Shown piece after piece: positions 10,990-21,387 of a stretch of 64,000 nucleotides of DNA; the first letter of the stretch is position 1; each line of letters opens with the position of its first letter. This stretch comes from Isochrysis galbana (lineage: Eukaryota > Haptophyta > Isochrysidales > Isochrysidaceae), in the NCBI GenBank assembly GCA_018136815.1, contig CM030945.1, forward strand, positions 1,460,799 through 1,524,798, written 5' to 3'. Both the position numbers and the translations under genes were made by a program. A model generated the notes under the pieces. The model was not told the DNA's origin. It ran no database searches and was given only the letters and a program-made list of their open reading frames with translations.

Positions 10990-11337
10990 GATGGCGCCAT
11001 CACAATCACAATTCGTCAGCCCTGGCCCCTCCTGCCTCTCCCTCGCTGGCGCTCCGAGCCCCTGCGGGTCGACTGGAGCTGGCTGGGGGGTCCTGAACAG
11101 GGGGGCCCAGGGGGAGGAGGGGCTGGTCAGAGGGATGGGCAGGCCACGACGGGCCAGGGCGGGCGAGTCAGGCGGGCCTGTGGGGAGAGGGATGGGTCAG
11201 TAGGGCTGTGTGCTCCTAGCAAGCCATCAGGCGTGCCAGGAGAGTGGGTGGATCCTCCCCCATGGCAGGGGAGGAGTGGAGAGAGAGGGGGGCTCGTGCC
11301 CTCCCATGGGCGAACTAAGTGTATAAACTTAGTTGCC
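10990..11337. repeat. Dispersed repeat R1, short copy 4
   Basis: Ends in a hairpin with arms AACTAAGT (11313-11320) and ACTTAGTT (11327-11334). The arms match copy 1 exactly, but the loop has grown to GTATAA. An additional tail fragment lies at about 11500-11555. Confidence 0.65.
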
Positions 11338-12179
11338 ATCGGAGGCCTGAAATAGGGTATTTTTCGAAAATTTTGCCGGAAGACCCCCGGTTTTTTTGCT
11401 GATCTCCCATACGAGAACCTATAGGGAGCTTATTTAGGCCTTCGTTTGCCCATTACAGATGGTGCCCTCCGCACCCCCCTAGTGAGTGACCGGGCTAGTC
11501 TTGGAGTGAGGGGGGCGCGAGGCCCCCATTGACCCCCACGGATAAAAAGTAAGTTGAGCATGGAGATTCGAGTAAAGCAACGAGACGCCGTGCTGCTGCT
11601 GGTTCTCTCCGTGCTTTTCTTCTCTCTCGTTGGCCGTCCATCACCTTCCCCACAAAGATCTTCCGTTGTGGGTGTAGGACCCCGCCCTCTGCCCCCCCCT
11701 CCCCCGCCCGCCCGCGCCCCCCCCGCCCGCAGCTTCCTGATTCGTCCTCTCTCTCTCTCCCCTTTCTCCTCCCCACTGCCTGTGCATGGGAGAGAAACCC
11801 CTTTCTGAGCAGAGCGGGCGGCGGCTCGAAATCGTTTCGTCCACATATCGTCGACCGTTTTGGTGCGCGCAGCGACATATAAATTAAATGGAACGGCTAC
11901 GGGACTCCGACGACTCAGTGGGACCGACAGGCAGGCGACGACCCCCCGCATCGACCACCCCCCCCGCGTCACCCTTTCGTCCCCGCAGCGGCGGCTCTCT
12001 TCCCCCTGCTGGCCTCGATTGCTGCCTCCCCCCCACACCCCACACACTTCGACGCGACAGTGTACCTTGAGCAGGCGCTCCAATCTTGCCCCAATCGCTG
12101 TGTAGTGGAAAGTTTCGCTGCATTGCGCCACTTTGGTTCAGCCCACTGTAGCGCTGGCGTCAGCCGCCCGGCCCCCGCA
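11338..12179. other. Upstream region of receptor gene 1
   Basis: Contains an R1-like tail fragment (11500-11555) and CT/GA-rich sequence (11670-11780). Open frames on both strands are compositional. The last ~120 bases may be 5' UTR of the receptor. Confidence 0.35.
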
Positions 12180-12770
12180 ATGAGCACCACTGAGCAGCGC
12201 ACTCCATTCAATGGTGCCCCCTTCACTTCAGAGCTGCTGCCGAACGCAAGTGCTTACGATAGACACATCTCCGTCCCCGACGTCGGCACGATGCGCTGGA
12301 TTTGGGCCGGCTGGGCTGCCCTCGCAGTTTTGCCCCTCTTGATTGGGCTTGTCATTATCATCAGCGTACTCGCTTCACCCAGGGCACGCCTCAAAATGCT
12401 CAACATCTACATGGTTTGCCTGACATTTGCGGATATTTTGGGGAATGTATCCATGATCATCATCTCTACACTGGGCTATAAACATGGGGGATATCCTGGA
12501 GCAGAAGTATGCAAGTACCAATGCTTTGTCAACTGCATGCATCTCTTCGTCCCAATGTGGTTCAACGCGTTCATCGGTTTTGAGGTATACAAGATACTGC
12601 TAGCCACAAAACGGCTGGAAACCTATCAGCAGCCTCCACTGCGATCCACACTGCTTGTGTGTGCCAGGCGAAATGGGGGCCCCCGAGGCAAGCGGGCGCT
12701 CATTTTTTTTGCCCTCGCGCCCTTCATGAGACTTGTTGAGGAGCTCCACCGTCTCAGAAACTCCACTTGA
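12180..12770 (+). pseudogene. Seven-helix receptor-like gene 1 (3'-truncated)
   Basis: ATG at 12180. A ~40-residue polar N-terminus (MSTTEQRTPFNG..., with an NAS glycosylation-type site) precedes helix 1 (AALAVLPLLIGLVIIISVLA), helix 2 (MLNIYMVCLTFADILGNVSM) and helix 3 (about CMHLFVPMWFNAFIGFEVYK). A basic loop, LLATKRLETYQQPPLRSTLL, follows. The same layout is seen in receptor gene 2 at 21388. FEVYKILLA here and YEVYRLLVA there occupy the DRY-like position. After 12665 the similarity stops and the frame ends at 12770, so helices 4-7 are absent unless an unseen intron lies here. A 14-base inverted repeat begins at the very end of the frame. Receptor function is inferred from topology only; no named family recognised. 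Confidence 0.6.
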
Positions 12771-12889
12771 CCACAAGATGTGCCCCTTCTCCCACTTAAA
12801 GCGGGGTGGAGAGGAGTACTCTTAGAAGTCGGCTAGGCGGCTACCAAACGGGCCAATGTGCGCAAAATTTAAAAATCTGAGACGGTGGA
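12745..12889. repeat. 145-bp segment with 14-bp perfect terminal inverted repeats
   Basis: TCCACCGTCTCAGA (12745-12758) is the exact reverse complement of 12876-12889. The segment overlaps the point where receptor gene 1 loses its similarity to gene 2. It could be a miniature transposon or a stem-loop in the transcript's 3' region. Confidence 0.7.
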
Positions 12890-12994
12890 AATTTTCTAGG
12901 AGTATCATTACTTCCCATGATGTGACTTGCAGCACACACATGCACAAGTAGAGGCACCCATTCCTACTGCCCTATCCACACCTCTAACACCCCC

Positions 12995-13512
12995 TTATTG
13001 CTCGGAGAAGCTGACGACAGACTCGCCATGCAACTCCTCACCTTTACGCTCCACGCAGCGCGGCAGCTTAGATCTGTGGCCAATCTGGGTGTGAGAGAGT
13101 GCCCTGACGCAGCCCAGGCGTGTGCACCACCTGAAATTCTTGCCCACTTTGTCCTCGAACTCTGGGCCTGAGTATGGCCGCTCCACCCAACACAGCCACT
13201 GCTGGCCGTCCGCGTCCAGCCTCACTCCCTGGAGTCACTGCTCTGTGCACACTGCCACCTTCCCAGCTGCCACTGCCTCTGCCACGACAGCGGCTGCCTC
13301 TTCATCGTCGGGTGGGTCGCACTACAGGCACAGAGGCACAGACGATGTGGGCAGGTCGCCGCGCTGCACTTGCACCATGTGCAGAGGCGGCGCGGCATGC
13401 TCGGGGGCCGCAGAACCCGCGCTGGGGAGCCCACCTAACTCCACTGGAATGGTGCCCAGCGGGTCGTCGAGGCCAGGCATCCCATACATCGCCACGGCCT
13501 CCCTTGGAGAGG
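12995..13512 (-). pseudogene. Decayed or stop-interrupted gene of unknown family
   Basis: A single minus-strand frame reads as sensible protein from about 13512 to a TAA at 12995. It contains EAVAMYGMPGLDDPLG, VQVQRGDLPTSSVPLCL, DDEEAAAVVAEAVAAGKVAV, then WLCWVERPYSGPEFEDKVGK, WCTRLGCVRALSHTQIGH and a C-terminal EELHGESVVSFSEQ. The same frame is crossed by one TAG (near 13330) and one TGA (near 13240). I see no splice sites that remove them, so it looks like a pseudogene. The Cys/Trp-rich part may bind metal. No family recognised; it could also derive from a transposon. Confidence 0.45.
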
Positions 13513-13619
13513 GAGAGCTCCTCGCTGGAGAGCGCGCGCCCCGCCGCCCACCTGCCGATTTCCCACCTCTTCCTAAATCCTACAGAACCACCTTAAGTGA
13601 ACGCACAAGAACCTAAAAA

Positions 13620-14085
13620 AAAATAGAAGATTCAGGGCTACGACACGCCTACTATCGGCCGGTTCCTTACGCCTTCTATCCGACATCGCCCCTGTTCCCT
13701 TCACTCCTCCCCTTTCCCTTCCCCCCTTGGTTCCTTCGTCTTCGGTTTCCGGGGTGCGGCCCAAGTGCGCTACCTTGGGCCCGGTTCGGGTGGTGGTGGT
13801 GGGTTCCAGGAGGGCCTTTTATGTTTCGTATTTTGGCCTCTTTGGCTGTGTTGTCTTCTTTCGCGTCCGCGGTGACTTCTTCCTATTCTTGGTTTTTCGT
13901 CTCGTAATTGGTGTAGTCGTTCCAAGGCGTCGTGTCTTTCCTTCGCGCCGTGATTTTAGTTAGGTCCCTGTGCGCGTCGTTTGCCGTTCGTTCGGTCTAT
14001 ATGTCCTTTGCTTCTGTCGGTGTGGTTCGCACTAGGTGTTCCACTCCGTACAGGTAGGTGCACACCGCCCAGCTCATATATAATA
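13620..14085. other. Intergenic with repeat fragment
   Basis: 13735-13800 repeats the 1-100 arm (CTTCGGTTTCCGGGGT). The rest is T/G-rich, with no supported gene. Confidence 0.4.
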
Positions 14086-15016
14086 AAACATCTGAGCGTT
14101 AGTACCACTACTGCCACTAGCCCGGTACTATCACGACACCCCTCAGCGCACCTGCCCGTACGCCTTGACGTGTGCTGTCACTAGACACATACGCATATAC
14201 ACCCCTCCGAATCTCCCCCCTCGCAAACCCCCGGCTCCCATTATAGCTCCCCACAAGCTACAATGAGGGAAAACCCATTGAGGCGGACCGACCTACGTCG
14301 GGCGACTCTCCGGGAAAAAGCACCGGGGGGGGGGGGGGGGGGGAACCTCTCGTCATGAAAAGAAACGGCCCTTACAGCTCTCGTCGCGAGCTGTCCTCGA
14401 GAAAAAAAAGACTGCACCCCGAGATACCTGCCACCGTGGTTCCCGTAGGCGCCTTGAGCCTCTCCCTCCTCATCCCCCTCCTGTCGCCAGCCGCCCCCCT
14501 CCGCCCGTTTGCTAACGCAAACGAGTCTCGTTTCTCACCGCACCCCATCGGGGGGGGAGCAGAACCCCCCCCTCTCCCTCTCTCCATTCTCCTCCACCTC
14601 TGTCCCTGCGGCGCGTCGCCATGCGGCGCGCCACGGCCTGCTCTCAGAGGCCCTTTGGGGGCTCCCAGAGGGCCAGCCAGGGCAGCTCAGGGGGCAGTGG
14701 AGGCTGGGGCTCAGCCCCTGGCCCCCCCTGCCTCTCCCACGCTTGCCTCGCTGGCCCGTGGAGCCGCCCGAAGCCCTCTCTCTGCCTGGCGGCCAGGGGT
14801 GGGGGGGGAGTCAGCTCGAGGGCAGGCCCATGCTGGGCGTGGGAGTGCGAGTCACGGCCCGCGCCCACTAGGGGTCTGGGCCATAGTGTTGATTGCCCAG
14901 CCCCTGCCATAGGGCAGGGGCTGGGGTGGATTGTACGGGCCCACCCCGGGAGGTGTCCGCGATGGAGAGAGGGGGGCGCGAGGCCCCCATTGACCCCCAC
15001 TTATAAAAGTAGGTTC
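14086..15016. repeat. Dispersed repeat R1, long copy 2
   Basis: Shares its length with 4126-5070, from TGAGCGTTAGTACCACTACT to the GC-rich module. The tail is a variant, CACTTATAAAAGTAGG (about 14999-15014), also seen at about 30306-30323. A GCCCAGCCCCTGCC...GGCAGGGGCTGGG inverted repeat sits in the tail module (14895-14925) and again at 30205-30235. Confidence 0.75.
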
Positions 15017-15051
15017 CACACCGCCCAGCTCAAAACCCCCACATGACCCGA

Positions 15052-15200
15052 GCCCCTAAGCCCTAAGTAGAGCACGAGGGGAGTTGCCGCAAAGGGGGGA
15101 AATGAGGGTGAGGAAGGAGGAAGGGGAATGGGCGTGGCTACGGAAGTGTAACCCAGTGCCACGTGTGAGGCGAGAACCTTAAAAGATTTTTTAAAGTAGA
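15052..15200 (+). repeat. Short dispersed repeat R9, copy 1
   Basis: From TAGAGCACGAGGGGAGTTGC through GGGCGTGGCTAC and GCCACGTGTGAGGCGAGAA to TTAAAAGATTTTTT. Related copies at about 23810-23935 (+) and 62425-62545 (reverse). About 130 bases and SINE-sized, but no Pol III A/B boxes that I can defend. Confidence 0.6.
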
Positions 15201-15677
15201 TTGACTCCTAGCCGCTAGCCACGCCATTTATTTAGGACGACTAGTAGCTAGTAACTAGTAAGGCTGACAGCCGATTTGCCGCGGGCGGTTCACTCATACG
15301 CACGCGATGACACGAAATAAATAGCACGACTCACGTCCGCGTGGGCGACTCTAACACCTCGCAAATCGGCACGCGCCTACCTGTGAATCCACAGCATGGA
15401 GAACCCCGAGCAATGGAAAAGATAGGAATAGCGGATATTGGCAGCACTCACCCGGAACGAAGTGAATGCCTCGTTGTTAGCGGGTGGGTGTGCATGCGTC
15501 TCAAAGTAGGCTAGCCGACCAAAAGGTGGGTTGGGGAGTAGGTCGAAGTCGCCGACGCGATGAACTCGGAGGGGCCGGGGAAAGTTTCAAGTGCAAGGAG
15601 GAGGAAAACAGGCGTAGACCGAGACAGCTCAATGTCGGCCGCGGTATGTGCCGACGTGGATAGAGCCGCTGCAAGCA
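15201..15677. other. Intergenic, no supported gene
   Basis: Lies downstream of the PDK stop. It contains short reiterated CTAGTAGCTAGTAACTAGTA at about 15240-15259. Nothing else supported. Confidence 0.35.
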
Positions 15678-17187
15678 TTAGCGCCGTGCCTGCGCATCAT
15701 AGAGGTTATTGAGTTTCAGGCCACGCGAGCGGTACCACCCCGCGACCGCCTCGGACGGTGCGACGGCAGCCATCCCGAAAGACTGCCCGACCGCGGCGGA
15801 AAGGTTCTCGCAGTTATCGTCGCCCAATCGATTGAGCTTGGCGTGTGCGTCGGTACCGTATCTGGGTCGGAGGGAGCGGGGGAGCGAGCGTGAAGGAGGC
15901 CTCGCCGCGGCGAGGGGCGCGCTGCTGCGCCCGAGAGCACGTGAAGTTGCGGGCGCTGCGCGGCGTCGAAGCGAGCCGCGCTCACCCCTCCATTGGCGTT
16001 AGATGGAGCGTCCCACCAAAGAACTTGCAATGCAGCCTGGACAAGGCGAGGCCGAGGCCCTTGGCCGCCTCGGGAGCACGGATGAGGTCCGAGCCCACGG
16101 GCACGGCGGCGCATTGCGCGCCGAATCCTTTGGTGCCTCGGTAGGACCAGACATCTGCCAACCTCGAGCGGGGTATGCCGCCGCCTTGGTCCTCAACCTT
16201 GATGGTGACGTCGTGCTCGCCGCACACCACGATCACCTTCACCGGCGGGAGTCCGGCGGAGGGCGCGCCGCCGCTCCTGCTGTTGTTATCCGTGTGAAAG
16301 CGGACGGTCGCGGCGCACGCATTTTTTATTAGCTCAGAGGCGACAAAGTAAATGTGCGCAGGCACATATGTGAAGGTAGAGCTCGCGTCGCCTCGCACCT
16401 TAGGGGCAGGGAGCAAGGGCATAGGCACACGTGCGGGCGGGCGTTGGGACTGCATGCGTGAGCTCACCTCGACAGCGGGCGCGACGCCCAGTCGTGCACC
16501 ACAGAGGAAGCTGGCCTCGGCGGCGGCCCGCTCGACCACTTTTACGGGCGAGCAATTGGTCTGAATGATGCCGCTGAAGCCCGGCACTGAGATGTTGCCT
16601 GCAAGTGGCGGTGCGGGCGGCACGCTCAGTCAGAAGAGGGAGGTGGGCAGGGGAACCGCACCTGGCGCCTCAAGCCTCGTGCACAATCAGCGCGAGCACG
16701 CACATGCCAGATAGTGCTCGATGAGGAAGCGCTGGCCAATGCGCGACAAGAAGAAAGCGTCTAGGTGCGCATCAATCTGACGCTGCTGTTCTCGCATCTG
16801 CAAGGCGCGGCGGCGAAGGTTGGGACTCAGGCACGGAGGGCACCGACTCCACAAGCGGTTGCAGGTTCAGCAGGCGAGCGCCAGCCTGCACACCTCGTCA
16901 TCGTCGTCTGGGATTTTGCGGGCAGCCAGAGCCTCGCCTATGAGGCCCGGCACGGCGAGCAGCACAGGTTGAGTGTCGCGGAGCAGCCGGTCGAACGAGG
17001 CCTTGCTTTCGAGGTCGGTTGGCTTTGGGTGCGAGTACATCTGCTCAGCGTGCGCGGTGTACGACTCGGCGGCCTGCACCACACGCTCGCACGTGCTCAG
17101 CCCAAAGGGCAGGCTACGCAGCTGCCGCACGCGGTGCGCGAAACGGATTGGTAGCTCGCGCCAGACAAACTGCGCGTTGAGCAGCTT
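15678..17187 (-). CDS. PDK: Mitochondrial pyruvate dehydrogenase kinase (4 visible exons, 5' exon not found)
   Basis: Exons 17187-16894, 16797-16704, 16598-15986 and 15861-15678. All three introns are GT-AG (GTGTGC, GTGCGT, GTGAGC) and phases join cleanly. Exon 1 has the all-helical regulatory domain (FVWRELPIRFAHRVRQLRSLPFGL). Exon 2 has DAFFLSRIGQRFLIEHYL. Exon 3 has CSPVKVVERAAAEASFLC and the GHKL ATPase: N box ELIKNA, G1 box DQGGGIP, and G2 region KGLGLALSRL, where GYGLPLSR is usual. Exon 4 gives YGTDAHAKLNRL, the closing Tyr/Asp block, and the stop. The family phosphorylates the E1-alpha subunit to switch off pyruvate dehydrogenase; the related BCKDH kinase cannot be wholly excluded. Exon 1 begins at an AG acceptor, so a leader exon with the mitochondrial presequence lies further upstream, unseen. 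Confidence 0.9.
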
Positions 17188-18900
17188 CTGCGGGATGGCG
17201 GCGGAGCCAGGGGGTAGGGACAGGTGAAGTTAGCCGGCGGCCAAGGGCTAGGTGCGTAGGGCGGTTGGTGGGAGGAGAAGACTAAGGTAAGCGAGCAAGA
17301 GGGCGAGTGCGGTTGGAGCATTCAGAGTTCTTCCTGCCCACCCCCACCGTCGTGCAACCCAGCCCGTCCTGCGCATGACCAGGAGTTTTGACAAGCCAGA
17401 AGAGGCCCGTGAGGCGGAGCCCCATCATCTTCCCCTACTAGCACGCTGGTGCCACCGTGAAGATGCTGACGCGGAGTCGCGCCAAACCCCTTAATATATA
17501 CGCCCACCACGTGCATCTCACTCCGAGCGCATGCGCGTCAGCAGAGTTGTTCACGATCAGGAAGGGCCTTGTGAGTTCGAGGTTCCCTGCCTCGCCACCT
17601 TCTTGACAGGACCGCGCTTTTTGTTGCCATTAGCTCCTCTTTCCACCCCCAAATGGCCATGTGATGTAGCTGTGCCTTTCTTCCCGTACACTGCGCACGA
17701 ACTTGCGCGTTGTTGTGGCGAATCGATACATTGAGACGGACCATGAAGTGTAGCCCCCAACCCCCCGCCCCAGTCCCCTCTCCTTCCTTTTCTTTTCGCG
17801 CTCCTCCTCCTCGCCATCACCCACCATCCGGTGTGAATCTTCAACTCTTTCGTCAACCCGTGTGACACCAGCTCCCCTCTAACCGGCGAGATGCAAGGCC
17901 TACGTGTCACCCTGAAGAGGTTGGTGAGATGAAGACCCCTTCCCACCTTCCCGTCCTTCTCCTCCTCTCCCTCTCCCTCTGCCTCCACCTCCCGCTCCCC
18001 ATCTCTCTCCCTCTCACAGTCACCATCCCCTCCAGCTGAAATCTGCGTCCCAACTCCACACTGTCCATCCATTCTCCTCCCTCTCCTCCTTCCGGTCTCC
18101 CCCGCCCCTCGTCACACCCCTCACCTGAGCCTCAGAGGGCTGGTGGGCCACTCGGAAGAGATCCGTGAGGTGAAGCCCCGTCATCTTCCTCTCCGCCATC
18201 TCCTCGATGCAGAAGGGACGGAGCGAGCGCGAGGCGCGGCCAATGAGCGGCTCGGACGACGAGCTGCACGCAAGCCCGCGCGGACGCTCCTCCAACACCG
18301 AGAGCGCGAGGGAGGCCAGCGGGCGCCTCAGCACTCGCGACATTGTGGGGGGGGGAAGGAGGGGCAGAGGGGGCGGGAGAGGGAAGGGCCTCGGGGAGGG
18401 CGAGAGAATATTAGAAATGACGGGTGGGAAGAGAGGAAACGCGAGGGTAGAGGTGGGAGGAGAGGAGTTGGTGCAATAAGGTGAGCGAACTGTGGACGAC
18501 CCTGTGGGAAGGGAATAAATCGACGAGGAGAGAGAGATAATCGACAGGTGGTCCACGAGACGGGACGAGGCGGCTCGTGTGGGGAGAGATGAGGCGGGGC
18601 GGTGGGAAGCGGCGAGATGGAGGAGAGAGAGAGAGACTAGGAGAGAGTCATCAGCGGAGCACCTCGAGGCCACGCGGGGCCCACCCACGGTACAGAATAA
18701 ATAACTCGAATTGAGGTATATGTAGGAGAGAGGCAACTGGGAGTGAGGGTGCGATAGTGGTCATTTCTCCTCGTGGCTCAGAGAGAAGGTCATCGAGGAA
18801 AGCAAAATGAATGAGGAGGGAATAGAGGAAAGTCGGCTTCAAGCAGATGCGGAGAAAGAAGAGAAGAGAGGAGAAGAGAAGAGAGAGAGAGAGAGAGAGG
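17188..18900. other. Upstream of PDK; purine/pyrimidine-rich, no supported gene
   Basis: The region should hold the missing first PDK exon; a frame starting at 17516 (MHVVGVYIKGFG) is a weak candidate. Two C-rich segments (about 17755-17960 and 17990-18190) share words such as GAAGAGGTTGGTGAGATGAAG / GAAGAGATCCGTGAGGTGAAG, suggesting a partial duplication. The long minus frame at 18020-18736 is compositional. Confidence 0.35.
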
Positions 18901-18949
18901 ATCAGCGCGTCGAAGGTGTGAGACCTCCTCTCTCCTTCTCTTGTTTTCT

Positions 18950-19108
18950 CTTCTCTCTCTCTCTCTCTCTCTCTCTCAGTTCTCGACGGAGTTCTCCTTC
19001 CTTCTCTGCTCTGAAATGTAATTGTCTTCTTTGCGTTCTCTCGGTCGCCGGCGGCGCTCCAATTCTCCCCCCCCCCCCTCTCTCTCTCCCTCCCTCCCTC
19101 CCTCCCTC

Positions 19109-19202
<94 letters not shown>

Positions 19203-19206
19203 TCTC

Positions 19207-19291
<85 letters not shown>

Positions 19292-19330
19292 TTCGTCCTC
19301 GTATTCCTCTGTCTCTTTCTCTCTCTTTCT
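18950..19330. repeat. Long (CT)n microsatellite block
   Basis: Nearly pure CT with CCCT interruptions, mainly 19076-19290, with a shorter run at 18951-18978. Leu-Ser frames here are artefacts. Confidence 0.98.
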
Positions 19331-20020
19331 TCTACTCTGAAGGTAGTCTAGCAGTTCTCTCTACGTCGCCGGCGGCGGCGCTCTCCCTTTCTCTCCTCTC
19401 CTTTCGTCTCAAATTCTCTCTCTCTCCGCCCCCCCTTCCTCTCACCCTCATTTCTCCTCTTTCTCCGTCGTCTCTCTTCACTACCCTCTTCAGTCCTTCT
19501 GAGAGTGTATCCCTGCTCCTCTCTCTGCTCTCCGTCGCTGGCGGCCCTCCACTTCCCTCTCTCCTCGTCCTTTCATTCTCGTAACTCCTGCTTCTCCTTC
19601 TCCGCTATCTCCGCCCCTCCCCCCCCCCCCCCCCGCGCGCCCACCAAAAACAAAACACCCCCCCCCTCCCCCCTCTTTCCCGCGAGTCCCGTCAGCCGCA
19701 CGCCCGCGACGAGCCGCCGCCGGCGACGAGGCCACGCCGCCACCGCTCGCGGACCTTTTGCTTTTGTCTTGCCCACCTCTACAATCTACACACTACCCTA
19801 GATGGGAAATATGGTGTTGGGGCGAGGGCAAAGAGGGCGAATGTAGGATGATGCATGATGCGACGGTGACTAGTGACTAGCCTGCAAGGAGTCGGGCGGT
19901 CAAACAGTGTTTTTTTATTAGGGGTGAAAAATGACCATCTCAGAATTGAGGAAATTTGAGGATTTTTTTCGGGAGAAAGTTCCCAATACACCCAACTAGC
20001 ACATATCCTGGGCCCATTAA
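19331..20020. other. Intergenic, pyrimidine-rich then AT-richer
   Basis: CT-rich to 19500, poly-C at 19618-19634 and a run of A/C-rich sequence. From 19900 the sequence is AT-richer. No supported gene. Confidence 0.35.
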
Positions 20021-20913
20021 AGTATGGGTGCACCATTAAGAAGTCGGGGGAAAAGGTCTCTTAGCCTTTCTTATGAGATTCCAAAACTGGGCCCTCCTTC
20101 TTATTCGGAGCGGCGAAATCGAAGTATGTTTACTTCTTATTTCTTATTTCTTATCGCCCACCAGAAATAGTACATAGTACTTCTTACTTCATCTCCCCCC
20201 CCTTCCCCCTCCCCTTCCCCCCCCCTCACCCCCTCAACATCTTTTGTACAGATGGCCGTTAGTCGGCTAATGCTAGGTGCTATGGCGTTATTCACGTGGC
20301 CAATACCGACAGGCGACAGGCGGCGCAAAGTTCATGGCAATGTTGTCAATGTCGTGGCGCACTACGAGATTGATGGTTCACATGGTAATCATTTCTTGGA
20401 GATGTCCATGTATGGAGTCGACGCAACCTCGGGTTGGGTGCTACTGGAACCGGATGCCGCTGATGGGGAGATGGTATTCGGCGAAGAGAGAGGGGGGGGG
20501 GGAGAGTAGTGACAGTGATGAGCATGAATGAGAATGAGTGTATGGGTGGTAGCTATGAGAGGCGAATGGCAATGGGTGTGTGAGTATCCCAAAGGTGCGG
20601 GCCATCAAAAGTCAACAACAGTGTATGTATATACGACTATACGACAACATGTATATGTTATAGAGAGTGTGGGGAGTGAGAAGGTACATATAGCTTGCAG
20701 TGCGCGAGAGCGCGCTTCCGAAAAAAATTGGCCTGGAGGGGCAACTCGAACTAGGACTTCTTGTTTCTTGTCTCGCGGTCATCGCTGCCTCCACAGCAAG
20801 CTTCTTATGCGGCCGATCGCGGAAATCAACAAGGGTAGCTTCTTATGGGCCTCAGGGCCCAAACCCTCTTAGGATTTCTTAATGATGGGGTTTCTTAATG
20901 GTGCACCCATACT
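20021..20913. mobile_element. 893-bp TIR element (non-autonomous DNA transposon candidate)
   Basis: Perfect 22-base terminal inverted repeats: 20021-20042 begins AGTATGGGTGCACCATTAAG and 20892-20913 is its exact reverse complement. If the arms are taken to start at TGGGTG, each end is flanked by TA, as in mariner-type insertions. Inside both ends are repeated (C/T)TTCTTAT words (about 20067, 20098, 20132-20155, 20799, 20840), as expected of subterminal transposase sites. A plus-strand frame at 20252-20509 (VHGNVVNVVAHYEIDGSHGN, MYGVDATSGWVLLEP) looks protein-like but is unrecognised. No transposase seen. Confidence 0.7.
20252..20509 (+). CDS. Unrecognised small ORF inside TIR element
   Basis: 85 codons, ending in a Glu/Gly low-complexity tail. 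The middle (GNVVNVVAHYEIDGSHGNHF, MYGVDATSGWVLLEPDA) has balanced composition unlike the surrounding repeats, so it may be a captured exon or a remnant of the element's own gene. No domain recognised. Confidence 0.25.
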   Translation: MAVSRLMLGAMALFTWPIPTGDRRRKVHGNVVNVVAHYEIDGSHGNHFLEMSMYGVDATSGWVLLEPDAADGEMVFGEERGGGGE

Positions 20914-21060
20914 GTAGGACCCGGATCCCCCCCTTGGGCCCCCACAACAAAACGTAATCGAAAACTGACAAAAGACGCTAAAATCGCAAAAGCTTGAAAA
21001 GCTCAACTTCGAACCGATGCCGGGCGCGCTGCGTGCCCGTTTTCGACGATCCACCCGGAT

Positions 21061-21385
21061 GGGGGACCCCACCGGATATGGCGGCTTGCCTTCATTTGGT
21101 CTCCTTTCCCTTCCACTCTCACCCTACCATGAGCCCCCCCCCGCGAGCACCCCGAAGGAGAGGCCCAGGAGCACCCCGTACGCGACGAGAACGGCGTCGC
21201 CTTGGCTCGGCATGAGGGCGCGCCCCGAGAGGGCCTGGTAGACGCCCACGCCGAGCACGGCGTAGCCCGTCCCCTTGTGCGCGACCCGCCACACGGCGCG
21301 GCGTGCGGTGCGGGCGCCGGGCGTGCCGCGCACGAGCGCGTTGAGCGGCTGCAGCAGGGCGAGGGCGAAGGCGACGATCCCGAGC
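21061..21385 (-). pseudogene. Cytochrome b561-type fragment, copy 1
   Basis: The minus strand from about 21382 reads HTLGIVAFALALLQPLNALVR, then RRAVWRVAHKGTGYAVLGVG and a second hydrophobic stretch, AVLVAYGVLLGLSFGVLAGG, to a TAG at 21124. LQPLNA plus W-x3-HK-x-x-GYA fits the later helices of b561 transmembrane ferric/ascorbate reductases (often DOMON-linked), with His as haem ligands. Only two to three helices are present, so it is a fragment. 21061-21309 is near-identical to 28546-28803. It abuts the receptor gene on the opposite strand. Confidence 0.6.
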
Positions 21386-21387
21386 GT

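Noticed and set aside
18807-19351. Long Leu/Ser open frames
   Set aside because: They are translations of the CT microsatellite.
21202-21387. N-terminal extension of receptor gene 2
   Set aside because: This stretch is antisense to a duplicated b561 fragment and rich in Arg/Glu/Ala; it is not receptor-like.
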